Shown: one piece after another, positions 30,581 through 38,520 of the stretch
How the letters are laid out: every line of letters begins with the position of its first letter
Numbering within the stretch: the first letter of the stretch is position 1
NCBI GenBank assembly: GCA_022616075.1
Contig: JAKEFK010000066.1
Coordinates: 1 to 40,870, forward strand
Origin: a bacterium
GTDB taxonomy: Bacteria; Acidobacteriota; HRBIN11; JAKEFK01
Length of the DNA: 40,870 nucleotides
Direction: 5' to 3'
The notes under the pieces: generated by a model
The model's input: only the letters and a program-made list of their open reading frames with translations
What the model was told of the DNA's origin: nothing
Database searches by the model: none
Position numbers and translations under genes: made by a program

Positions 30581-32842
30581 TCAAGAAACGCGCAAGAGAA
30601 GAAAAAAACCTCCGGGAGTTTGGATGGGGGCGCTAAACTGTCCCGCCTTCAAAACAGACAGAGTTTTGGCGATTGCCGGGTCAATTTCAGAGGGACTCAA
30701 TTCCAGAACCGGTTGTTGGGAGCGCGCGGAAGGATGAATGGAATAGTTTTGCGCCAGAACTTCCCATTTTTCTCCTTTTTGAAGCTTTTTGTAAATTACA
30801 TCCGCGACTGCTTTTGTTTTCGTTTGAATCATTTGAAAACGCAGTAGGCCTGTTGCGCTCATTTTTGATTTTGCCAGCTCCAGATTTCGGAGATACGCCT
30901 CATTTCCAGGCGCGAGCCCTGCAGCCTTTTGAAATTCTTTGATCGAGTCATTGAGTCTGTTTGTGGCTCCATAGAGCATTCCGAGCTGATTATGCGCTTC
31001 TGAATCCTGTGGATCCCTCGCAACAATCTCAAGAAACTGCTGCATGGCAGCATCCGTGCGGCCAGTGTTCCTGTAGATGGCACCCAGCCGGAATCGCGAT
31101 TCGAGATCGTCCGGGTGTTCCTTCAGCTCCTGAAGTAGGATTTTTTCCGCTGCGGGATAGTTCTTTTGTTTCTGATAAAACCAAGCAAGGGGCTGAACCA
31201 GTAAAGGACTATTCGGGGATACTGTCAGCCCTGCCAGTAATGCCTTTTCTGCTTCCTGTACTTTCCCTTGCGCTTCCCATGCTTCAGACAAGTCCTTGTA
31301 AGCTGTCAGGAAGTGGGGGAGCTTCCGCAGCGCCAGTTCCAGTTCCGTACGAGCTTTGTCGTACGATTTTAATCGTAGATAAGACCGGCCCAGATAGTAG
31401 TGAACTTCAAAGCTCGGAATGTTTCGTTTCCGAAGCGTCTCGAACTTTTCTGCAGCAATGCTGTAACGTTCTGCTTGAAAGGCCTCGATTCCTTCGCGGA
31501 TGAGCTGATTGAACAGTCGGAAATCGGCGATCTTTTCTTTCGGGTCCTCAATTTTACCCGCCGGAGCCTGTTGCGTGGTTGGAACGCCGGCATATCCGAG
31601 ACTTGCCAGTTTTTCCAGCGTTTCCGGATCGAGATCTTGCATCGATCCGGTCGACTGTGCCGGTTTGAGGGCTCCGGAATCGTGAAGGCGTTTTCGGAGG
31701 TCGCGGACTGGAGTTGCATCTTTGCTGTAAAGATTACGCGCTTCGGAAGGATCCCGCTGAAGGTCGTATAACTCCGGACGGGGCGCTTCGATGTATTTCC
31801 ATTTCGACGACCGGATTCCAAGAAGGCGGCTCCAGCCAAAATGCAGCCAGGGCGTGAATGTTTCACAATAAGAATAAAGATCCGGCTCTGGTGTAGCGTT
31901 TGTGGAGAGCCACGGTTTTAAAGAAGTCCCCGAGATTTTTTTCGGCGCTGGAATGTTGAGGAGATCGAGAATGGTTGGAAAAAGATCAACGAGTCTGGTC
32001 TGGAATTCTATCTGTTTCGCTGCCGGCAACTTACCGGGCCATCGAATCAAGAGTGGAACGTGCAGCGTCGAATCGTAAATAAAAAAGGAGTGCGCATTTT
32101 CACCGTGGTCTCCCAGGCTTTCTCCGTGATCTGATGTCACAATCAGCAACGTATTCGGGCGAAGCAGTTTGAGTATCTTACCGACGATCGAATCGGAATA
32201 AGCCACTTCGCCATCGTACGGTCGTCCGGAGAAACGGTTTGCATAAGGATCCGGTGGCTCGTAAGGGAAGTGCGGATCGTAGAGATGAATCCATGCGAAG
32301 TAGGGTTTTGATTTTACGCCGGATTGCCAATCGGCAAATTCGTCGTAAATCTCACTGCCCGTTTTCTCAAGATTGAGCGCGAATTGTCCTGGCTGTTTTT
32401 GCGCATCAAACTTATCGGCGAAGAGATCGAACCCGCGCTGCAATCCGGATTGCGAATTCACAACAAAGGAAGCGACAAATGCTCCCGTGGCATACCCGTT
32501 GTTCCGAAGGAGTTCCGCCAGTACCGGAATTTTAGGATCGAGAGAGGGCGCAACGTTATCGTGAACGTTGTGCTCAAACGGATAGAGGCCGGTAAACATG
32601 CTTGTGTGCGAGGGGCGCGTCAAAGGCACATGGGAGATCGCATTTTTGAAAAGGATTCCTTCTTTGGCCAGCCGGTCCATTGCCGGCGTTTCTGCTTTGG
32701 TATATCCGTAGCAACCCACGCGGTCCGCCCGCAGAGTGTCGATCGTAATCAAGACGACATCGGATTGCGAAGCCGCGATGCCTGCAGAGGGGAGCACACA
32801 ACAGAGCAGATAAAATATGGTACGGACACGAATGAACATCAT
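30581..32842 (-). CDS. Sulfatase-like protein fused to TPR repeats and a parvulin-like domain
   Basis: A signal peptide (1-25) is followed by an alkaline-phosphatase-superfamily sulfatase fold: metal ligands D35 and D40 in ITIDTLRADR, the DHGESLGDHGE motif, and LTRPSHTSMFTG at the active site. The nucleophile position of CxPSR sulfatases is Thr75 here (T-R-P-S-H), so a formylglycine sulfatase is unlikely; a phosphoesterase or transferase is more probable. TPR repeats run from about 420 to 650. The last 85 residues resemble a parvulin peptidyl-prolyl isomerase (KTKAVADVIYKKLQKGEKWE, QNYSIHPSA and GQFSAPIQTPGGFFLL). It has 753 residues, presumably periplasmic. The start is 16 bases from the divergent beta-barrel gene. 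Confidence 0.85.
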   Translation of the reverse strand: MMFIRVRTIFYLLCCVLPSAGIAASQSDVVLITIDTLRADRVGCYGYTKAETPAMDRLAKEGILFKNAISHVPLTRPSHTSMFTGLYPFEHNVHDNVAPSLDPKIPVLAELLRNNGYATGAFVASFVVNSQSGLQRGFDLFADKFDAQKQPGQFALNLEKTGSEIYDEFADWQSGVKSKPYFAWIHLYDPHFPYEPPDPYANRFSGRPYDGEVAYSDSIVGKILKLLRPNTLLIVTSDHGESLGDHGENAHSFFIYDSTLHVPLLIRWPGKLPAAKQIEFQTRLVDLFPTILDLLNIPAPKKISGTSLKPWLSTNATPEPDLYSYCETFTPWLHFGWSRLLGIRSSKWKYIEAPRPELYDLQRDPSEARNLYSKDATPVRDLRKRLHDSGALKPAQSTGSMQDLDPETLEKLASLGYAGVPTTQQAPAGKIEDPKEKIADFRLFNQLIREGIEAFQAERYSIAAEKFETLRKRNIPSFEVHYYLGRSYLRLKSYDKARTELELALRKLPHFLTAYKDLSEAWEAQGKVQEAEKALLAGLTVSPNSPLLVQPLAWFYQKQKNYPAAEKILLQELKEHPDDLESRFRLGAIYRNTGRTDAAMQQFLEIVARDPQDSEAHNQLGMLYGATNRLNDSIKEFQKAAGLAPGNEAYLRNLELAKSKMSATGLLRFQMIQTKTKAVADVIYKKLQKGEKWEVLAQNYSIHPSARSQQPVLELSPSEIDPAIAKTLSVLKAGQFSAPIQTPGGFFLLLRVS

Positions 32843-32858
32843 CGTATAGTATAGCTAG

Positions 32859-33449
32859 ATGATTCGACAGAGCACGTTACTTTTTGTTCTGTTCATGAAT
32901 TGCAGTGTTGCAATTGCCGGATGGCACGTCGAAGGAAGTGTCGGCTTCGTTCATAATTTTTCAACGGAGCTAAAAATAGATGCTCTCGCCACCGACGCCG
33001 ATTATGAAACGAGGTCCTTTGAACGGCCACTTTACTATTCGGTCCGGGTTGGTTCAGCCACTTGGGATGTTGAGTTGATTCATCAGAAGATCTATCTGAA
33101 GAACCCGGAAGGCGAGGTCCAGGCCTTTTCGATTTCGCATGGCTACAATCTTATCCTTTTGAATTACGCCCGGCGAATTGACGATTTCATTATTCGCGTG
33201 GGTGCAGGCGCAGTTCTGGCGCATCCGGAAATACGATTCCGTGAGAACTTCTTTGAGCCCGGTTACAATTTGACGGGACCTGCGTTTCAAGCATCCGTGC
33301 AAAAAAAGTTTCCTATTTCCGAAAGATTGTTTCTCAGCGCAGAAGGAAAGTTCACCGCAGCGCGCGCGCACTTTACAATCAACGAAATGAAAGTCAGCGC
33401 TCCGAATATTGCCCTGCATGCTTTATTTGGTTTCGGTCTGCAGCTGTGA
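32859..33449 (+). CDS. Predicted outer-membrane beta-barrel protein
   Basis: The 196 residues begin with a signal peptide (MIRQSTLLFVLFMNCSVAIA), then GWHVEGSVGF and about eight alternating amphipathic strands, ending in FGFGLQL as outer-membrane barrels do. The strand number and size suit a small eight-stranded barrel. The role is unknown. It is divergent from the sulfatase-like gene with 16 bases between the starts, so their promoters must overlap the genes or each other. Its stop overlaps the beginning of the next frame. Confidence 0.7.
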   Translation: MIRQSTLLFVLFMNCSVAIAGWHVEGSVGFVHNFSTELKIDALATDADYETRSFERPLYYSVRVGSATWDVELIHQKIYLKNPEGEVQAFSISHGYNLILLNYARRIDDFIIRVGAGAVLAHPEIRFRENFFEPGYNLTGPAFQASVQKKFPISERLFLSAEGKFTAARAHFTINEMKVSAPNIALHALFGFGLQL

Positions 33450-33451
33450 AG

Positions 33452-35167
33452 ATGAAACCAAAGCCGAAACAGGAAAGCGACCAGCCGCAGGTGGAGATTT
33501 CGTGCCCGCATTGTGGTGGCGTATCCCAATGGGATCTGCTGCAAACATTGAATCAGTGCACCTACTGCGGCTCTGTTCTGTCCTGGCCTAATCCGGAAGG
33601 AGAGCCCGATTATCTGGTTGCAGAAACGACCATCCACAAAGAAGCGGATCTGATTGAAGTGGTCGCGATGTACGATGCGATGCGCGAGGCGAGCCGCCGC
33701 AGAGGAAACATGAGACCGGGCAAGGGCGATTACGATCCGGAGATCTATTTTGACCTGGGGGCAGGGTTTACCGATACGGATATCTATGAAATCAAGCGGG
33801 AACGAATTCATCTGTTCCGGCTGTTAAAGTCTTTCCCGGTCTATGTTCCGTATCAGCTGATTTGCAGTCTCTTGAGTTTTCATGTGTTGGGACGAATCAC
33901 AGGAGAGCATAAAGTTTTTCAATCCCTCTTTTTCTTATCAGAAGAAATCTTGCCTGGCTACACTGAGGAATGGAATTTTCGGGACAAAGGATTGCAAATC
34001 TCGAAACAGCGGTTGAAACCACTTTCTTCAGAGAAATGGAAGGGTACATTTCTCGCGACCGGCGCCATCACCAAAGAGATCGAGAAACTCACGCGGCAGT
34101 GGACGAGCCAGAGGAAAATATTTGAATCGGAAATTCAGCCGATCTGTTTTCAGGGGAAGGCAATCGAATCGCACCGCTGGTGGGTTTACCGTCCCTATTA
34201 TTTTTTGAATGCTCAAACTCCACAAGGCAATGAGTGGTTTTTGATCGATGGTCAATTTGGAACCATCGCGGGGACACCGACCTCGCTGGAGGTGAGCAAC
34301 CTCACCCGTGGGGGATGGAAAAAGCTGGATCTGCACTCCGTAAGGACGTGCAATATTCAGGTGATTCCTTTTCGATGCCCGAACTGCGGCTGGGACGTAA
34401 AACTCAAGAAAGGCATCTATCAAATCTGCGACAACTGCACGCGAGTTCTGGAAGTGGATGAAGGGGGACTTCGAGTTGTGCCTTATGCGACGTTGCCTCC
34501 GGAGAATTTACCCTGGTGGCCGAAACATCACCGGGGGCCGAAAGCATGGTTGCCCTTCTGGCGAGTCGAGCCCTATGCGCTCTTTGAAAAGAAAAAATAT
34601 GACGATCTGTCGAAAGTGATGAGTCTTCTGGTTCCGATGATCAAACAAACATCCGAACAAAAGCAGTTATATATTCCGGCTTTTGATTGCTGGCCGATTG
34701 CGAAATATGATCGCTGGGCATTTGAATTCGGTGCTCAGCTCAGTCAAATAAAGGAAAAACCGAATGAATCGATTCTCCATGAAATGTTGTCTCGAAACGA
34801 TTTTCTGGTTCCACCGGTGGTTTCACGGGGATTGCTTCCATCGCTTTTCCCGCAGATAGTGCCCTACTTTGCGTCGAGCGCAATTCAGGCGCGACTGAGT
34901 ACGCTTTTGATCAACCGATTGGGACAGATGCATATGCTGATCAAGGATCATCAACTCGTTTTTGTTCCAGCGCCGTTGCTGGACTCCCGAGGAACGGATA
35001 CAAGGCTCCAAGGCCCTCGGCAAGCGATCGAGTGGTTGCCGTTAAAGGAAGGCAGATGGCCACCCATTTTGTTTCGCACCGTCCGCCGGTGGAAGGCTCT
35101 TGGTGGTAAGGAAGAAAAGCAAAAGACACTGACGTCCCGTTCAAAATGGTTCACGTTAACAAAGTAG
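33452..35167 (+). CDS. Uncharacterised protein with two zinc ribbons
   Basis: I do not recognise this 571-residue protein as a named family. It has one zinc ribbon at the N-terminus (C18, C21, C36, C39) and a second near 309-329 (FRCPNCGWDV and QICDNCTR). Between and after them are regions rich in Trp and aromatic residues (WWVYRPYYF, LPWWPKHHRG and WLPFWRVEPY). It has no clear signal peptide. ATG 33452 lies immediately after the barrel gene stop; a GTG at 33446 is also possible. The last Thr-Lys codons and the TAG stop run into the left arm of a split hairpin repeat. Confidence 0.65.
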   Translation: MKPKPKQESDQPQVEISCPHCGGVSQWDLLQTLNQCTYCGSVLSWPNPEGEPDYLVAETTIHKEADLIEVVAMYDAMREASRRRGNMRPGKGDYDPEIYFDLGAGFTDTDIYEIKRERIHLFRLLKSFPVYVPYQLICSLLSFHVLGRITGEHKVFQSLFFLSEEILPGYTEEWNFRDKGLQISKQRLKPLSSEKWKGTFLATGAITKEIEKLTRQWTSQRKIFESEIQPICFQGKAIESHRWWVYRPYYFLNAQTPQGNEWFLIDGQFGTIAGTPTSLEVSNLTRGGWKKLDLHSVRTCNIQVIPFRCPNCGWDVKLKKGIYQICDNCTRVLEVDEGGLRVVPYATLPPENLPWWPKHHRGPKAWLPFWRVEPYALFEKKKYDDLSKVMSLLVPMIKQTSEQKQLYIPAFDCWPIAKYDRWAFEFGAQLSQIKEKPNESILHEMLSRNDFLVPPVVSRGLLPSLFPQIVPYFASSAIQARLSTLLINRLGQMHMLIKDHQLVFVPAPLLDSRGTDTRLQGPRQAIEWLPLKEGRWPPILFRTVRRWKALGGKEEKQKTLTSRSKWFTLTK

Positions 35168-35183
35168 CGCAGGCGTCTCGCCT
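35160..35183. repeat. Left arm of a split AAAGTAGCGCGGGCG hairpin
   Basis: CAAAGTAGCGCAGGCGTCTC plus GCCT is an exact inverted copy of 35871-35894. In other copies both arms lie within 51-82 bp; here they are 687 bases apart with vapBC between them. The arm contains the stop codon of the double zinc ribbon gene. Confidence 0.85.
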
Positions 35184-35210
35184 ACGTCCGAAAATCACTT
35201 TTTCGCTTGG

Positions 35211-35239
35211 TTGCATGTTTTGCACATGTTTCGTATGCT
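35211..35239 (+). promoter_or_regulatory. vapBC promoter, possibly giving a leaderless transcript
   Basis: TTGCAT (35211-35216) and TATGCT (35234-35239) are 17 bases apart. Transcription would start about at the ATG at 35246, which has no ribosome site. Repeated ATGCAT/GCACATG-like bases in this stretch could be the VapBC operator. Confidence 0.5.
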
Positions 35240-35245
35240 AAATGC

Positions 35246-35473
35246 ATGTCAAGAATGGTTCAGCTACGAAATGTACCGGAAACGCTGCATCGCAAGCTAA
35301 AAGCACGCGCAGCTTTATCGGGCATGTCACTTTCGGACTATTTACTACTGGAACTCAGACGACTTACGGATTACCCGACTTATGATGAGTTGAAAGAACG
35401 CTTGAATGAAAGAAGGCCGGTCCAGCCCGGCGTTTCTCCGGCCGAAGCCGTTCGCCGTGAACGGGACCGGTGA
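35246..35473 (+). CDS. VapB/FitA-type antitoxin
   Basis: The 75-residue protein has an N-terminal ribbon-helix-helix DNA-binding domain (MVQLRNVPETLHRKLKARAA, then SGMSLSDYLLLELRRL) and a disordered C-terminal tail that would wrap round the toxin. It should neutralise VapC and repress its own promoter. The start is taken at ATG 35246; the frame is open to 35207 but that would lie over the promoter. Its TGA overlaps the toxin ATG. Confidence 0.85.
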   Translation: MSRMVQLRNVPETLHRKLKARAALSGMSLSDYLLLELRRLTDYPTYDELKERLNERRPVQPGVSPAEAVRRERDR

Positions 35474-35865
35474 TGGTGGTCGTTGATGCTTCTGTGATTC
35501 TGGAATTGCTGCTCTCCACACCCTCTTCGATAGAAATTCAAAAGCGTCTGTTCAGTCAAAGGGAGACTTTGCATGCGCCTCACCTTTTGGATCTGGAGGT
35601 TGTGCAGGTACTTCGCCGTTACGTAGGTTCCAGGGATATGTCTTCCGATCGCGCTCGTGAAGCGCTGTCAGATTTTTTAGACATTCCGATTCGACGCTAT
35701 CCTCATGATTTGTTTTTGGACCGCATTTGGGAACTGCGATCCAACATGACTGCCTATGATGCAGCGTACGTTGTGCTTGCGGAGTTGCTGGAGACACAAC
35801 TGATTACGCGAGATAAAAAGCTCGCGGGTGCGGCGGGACATCGTGCACAAATAGAACTCATTTAA
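35473..35865 (+). CDS. VapC-type PIN-domain toxin ribonuclease
   Basis: The 130-residue PIN-domain protein has the four acidic residues expected for Mg-dependent RNA cleavage: D5 (VVVDAS), E42 (DLEVVQVLRR), D96 (TAYDAAYV) and D114 (TRDKKLA). VapC toxins usually cut tRNA or rRNA; the target here is not known. Start at 35473 overlaps the antitoxin stop, so the two are translationally coupled. The stop is five bases before the right arm of the split repeat. Confidence 0.9.
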   Translation: MVVVDASVILELLLSTPSSIEIQKRLFSQRETLHAPHLLDLEVVQVLRRYVGSRDMSSDRAREALSDFLDIPIRRYPHDLFLDRIWELRSNMTAYDAAYVVLAELLETQLITRDKKLAGAAGHRAQIELI

Positions 35866-35870
35866 CTTGC

Positions 35871-35894
35871 AGGCGAGACGCCTGCGCTACTTTG
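35871..35894. repeat. Right arm of a split AAAGTAGCGCGGGCG hairpin
   Basis: AGGCGAGACGCCTGCGCTAC plus TTTG is the exact reverse complement of 35160-35183. It ends one base before the stop codon of the convergent Asp-box gene. Confidence 0.85.
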
Positions 35895-35895
35895 A

Positions 35896-37287
35896 TTACT
35901 GGCCTCTGGTATACCAGGTACCGCCGGGACCTGTGTAGCTGTCTCCCTCGCCCCAGACGAAGTGATTGCGGCCGGCAGCATCCACAGCGATTTCCAGATA
36001 GTCTCCGTATGGAAATTTGTATCCGTTGGCGGTCTTATACGGAGCACCGGTGGCGAGGTCCGACAAGCGGATTGCCGAGCTCCATGTAGCGCCGCCGTTA
36101 GTGCTTCTGCGATACCACGAATTCCAGGATGTGGTTGCGCCGTTTCGGTCATCTTGCCAGATCAACCGAAAATCTCCCGCTGAGTTGCCTGCTGAAAGCG
36201 CGGGGAATCCATTGTTGACGGATGCGCCGGGATCAGAGACTTCCTGTCTTGCGCCCCATGTATTTCCGTCATCCGTAGAATAGCGTGTGTACATTCGCTG
36301 CGCGCCGCCCACACTGTTTCCTGCGTTGTAGGCGAGCACGACTCGTCCGGTGCTATCCACCGCAATGCCTGCCGATGGTCCGAGAAAACCAAAATAACAG
36401 CCGTCTGCCCAGGAGCAGTCCGGCATTTCGCGCGAAGTATCAACCTGGACATGTGTCCAAGAGGCGCCACCATTCGTGGATCGCAAAATGCCGATATGCG
36501 TGTCGCCTGTATAATCCTGGCTGTAATCGGCTGTCGCAAAATATACCGTGCCGTTCGGAGCCACCGCGCCGGCGCTGTGAAACCAGTAACGCGTGTCACT
36601 GCTTGTCTTGACATTCGCAGACCATGTCTGGCCAAAATTATGAGAGCTTGCGACATAGCTGTCGCTGGAATTGAACGCCGCGTATACATCCCGGCCATCG
36701 CGGGAGATTGCCAGGATCGGCCGGTCGGACCAGTTCGGCTTTTTGTTTTTTCCTGTGAACGCGAAAGGAGTGGACCAGTTTGCTCCACGATTTGTGGATT
36801 TCGTAAACTTAACGCCGGGATTGAAGGCGTCCAACCAGAGGACAAAAATAGCTCCATCAGTGGCGACTTCAATTTGAGGATCATTCTGCGCTTTCTTTGT
36901 TATCGCAAGAAATTTGTCCGCACCCCAGCTCACACCATTATTGCTCGAGCTCCGGAAAACAATCACCGGAAATGGGCAGCCATTGCAAGCTGCCGGACCG
37001 GAATATCGCGTCGTCAATTGATAAACGAAATTGGAGCTTGGATCAGCAGCCACAGCGGGCTCCCAATCGTCTTCGCCACTCCAAACCCGTTCTGAATCAA
37101 AGCCGGGCGCTGCGGCAGCTGAAGGCATAGCGGCAACGACTGTCTGCGCTTTATAAGATTTGCCGCTCCAGACTTTTTTCCTTTCTCCTTCCCCGGATTC
37201 GTTTCGCGGCGCATTGAGCACTAGAGCAACAAAGATGAGCAAAAACAGAATTGCACGACCGACCGTGATGAGCCGAGAATGCAGCAT
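35896..37287 (-). CDS. Exported Asp-box (BNR/sialidase-like) beta-propeller protein
   Basis: AGGAGG before the ATG at 37287 decides the start. The 463-residue protein begins with a signal sequence or membrane anchor (about 9-28), then a spacer and a propeller with six Asp-box motifs of the SxNxGxxW type: SSNNGVSW, STNRGANW, SHNFGQTW, STNGGASW, STDDGNTW and STNGGATW. This is the sialidase fold. I do not see an unambiguous arginine triad, so glycosidase activity is not assured. It probably acts outside the cytoplasm, on glycans or as a binding scaffold. Confidence 0.82.
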   Translation of the reverse strand: MLHSRLITVGRAILFLLIFVALVLNAPRNESGEGERKKVWSGKSYKAQTVVAAMPSAAAAPGFDSERVWSGEDDWEPAVAADPSSNFVYQLTTRYSGPAACNGCPFPVIVFRSSSNNGVSWGADKFLAITKKAQNDPQIEVATDGAIFVLWLDAFNPGVKFTKSTNRGANWSTPFAFTGKNKKPNWSDRPILAISRDGRDVYAAFNSSDSYVASSHNFGQTWSANVKTSSDTRYWFHSAGAVAPNGTVYFATADYSQDYTGDTHIGILRSTNGGASWTHVQVDTSREMPDCSWADGCYFGFLGPSAGIAVDSTGRVVLAYNAGNSVGGAQRMYTRYSTDDGNTWGARQEVSDPGASVNNGFPALSAGNSAGDFRLIWQDDRNGATTSWNSWYRRSTNGGATWSSAIRLSDLATGAPYKTANGYKFPYGDYLEIAVDAAGRNHFVWGEGDSYTGPGGTWYTRGQ

Positions 37288-37343
37288 GTTTCCTCCTGTA
37301 GAAGTCCGCTTGTGGCTTATGATGTCACGAGGGAATTGAAGAG

Positions 37344-38462
37344 TCAACGCATTTCGAATCGAACATTAATCCCGCGGCGGGCAAGCTCGCTTAGAAATCT
37401 ATCCGCCGGTACAGCGATTTCCGGACACAATACTCCGGGTGCGTTGATTTCACGCTTTGCCAGCATCTGACCGACAATCGACAAAGGAACTCCTGTATCC
37501 AGTGAGCCGGCTGCGATTTTCCATTCGGGATGCGGCAGGATAATCGATTCCGCCATTCCTGTCACAGGCTTGCCATTTTTTAGGCCCTTAGCATGGACAC
37601 GAATCACATCACAATCTTTTGGCTCAGCATCAGGCGCCGGTTGTTTTGCAGTTAACGCGATCAACAATTCCCGTGGTGACACATCGCGCAGAATTTTCTC
37701 GCGCGATGCAAATCCAAGTTCTACCAGGAAACGGATCTTGTTGGTGAAATCTTCGGGGAAAGCAACTTTAAAGCTGGCTTCGCGAAGCGAAGGAAACGAA
37801 CGCGGGAACATGGCGACTTCCGAATGGAGCGTGTAAATCGCCTGCATTTTTCCCACTGGAGCGGGAAAATGGATGGTCTCCTCCCCACTCATAGGAGGAA
37901 CGGCAACAGCCTTGCCGGCTGTAAACACCATCGGTTCGAGTGCAAACTCATCCAGCACAGTATCCAGGGCATAAGGTACCGGTAAAGGGCCGGCGGCCGA
38001 GGCGTCGAAACAGCCGATACGCACGTGCAATTCATGGATTTCGTCCCATTTTCCTGCAAGGACTCCAGCCATAACATTGGTGATACCGGGAGTGGAACCC
38101 ATGCCGAGAACTGCCGTCACTCGTTCTCTCCGAAAGGAATCGTCCAGGCCAAACTGTTTCAGCGAGCCGTGATACAGGCCACCCAGATCGGAATAGGGCA
38201 CGTGCGCCTGAAGCGAAGCCTGCATGATGGGAACGTTGAAGTAGTAATTGACGCAATTGAGCACCACATCATGACCGGCTACTAATTGGTTAGTAGAAGT
38301 GATGTCGCGCACATCAATTGTAGTTGTTCTGATGCGGCCGTTCTGAAAATTCGGTTCCTTCAGATCCGCTGCGGTGATGCGAACATCAGGAACAAACTCC
38401 AGGAGATCACGGATTACAACGGAAGCCATCGCGCCCGCGGCGCCAAGTATCAGAACTCTCAT
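37344..38462 (-). CDS. Saccharopine dehydrogenase-like NAD(P)-dependent oxidoreductase
   Basis: The 372 residues start MRVLILGAAGAMASVVIRDL, a Rossmann dinucleotide-binding motif. VVLNCVNYYFNVPIMQAS and VPYSDLGGLYHG follow, as in the saccharopine/lysine-6-dehydrogenase/carboxynorspermidine-dehydrogenase family. ATG 38462 directly follows a hairpin repeat with no ribosome site. Behind the gabT-like and patA-like genes in the same direction, a role in lysine or polyamine breakdown is likely; the exact reaction cannot be read from sequence. Confidence 0.8.
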   Translation of the reverse strand: MRVLILGAAGAMASVVIRDLLEFVPDVRITAADLKEPNFQNGRIRTTTIDVRDITSTNQLVAGHDVVLNCVNYYFNVPIMQASLQAHVPYSDLGGLYHGSLKQFGLDDSFRRERVTAVLGMGSTPGITNVMAGVLAGKWDEIHELHVRIGCFDASAAGPLPVPYALDTVLDEFALEPMVFTAGKAVAVPPMSGEETIHFPAPVGKMQAIYTLHSEVAMFPRSFPSLREASFKVAFPEDFTNKIRFLVELGFASREKILRDVSPRELLIALTAKQPAPDAEPKDCDVIRVHAKGLKNGKPVTGMAESIILPHPEWKIAAGSLDTGVPLSIVGQMLAKREINAPGVLCPEIAVPADRFLSELARRGINVRFEMR

Positions 38463-38466
38463 AGCA

Positions 38467-38520
38467 ATGTAGCGTGGATGTCCCGTATGCACAGTCGCAG
38501 ACGAGACGTTCGCGCTACAT
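38467..38520. repeat. Hairpin repeat between the patA-like and saccharopine-dehydrogenase-like genes
   Basis: ATGTAGCGTGGATGTCCCG and CGAGACGTTCGCGCTACAT are a diverged copy of the AAAGTAGCGCGGGCG family. One end shares a base with the stop codon of the patA-like gene and the other is four bases from the next start codon. Confidence 0.75.

Noticed and set aside
35160-35894. CRISPR-like direct repeats from the AAAGTAGCGC arms
   Set aside because: The arms are inverted, not regularly spaced direct repeats, and have no spacers.
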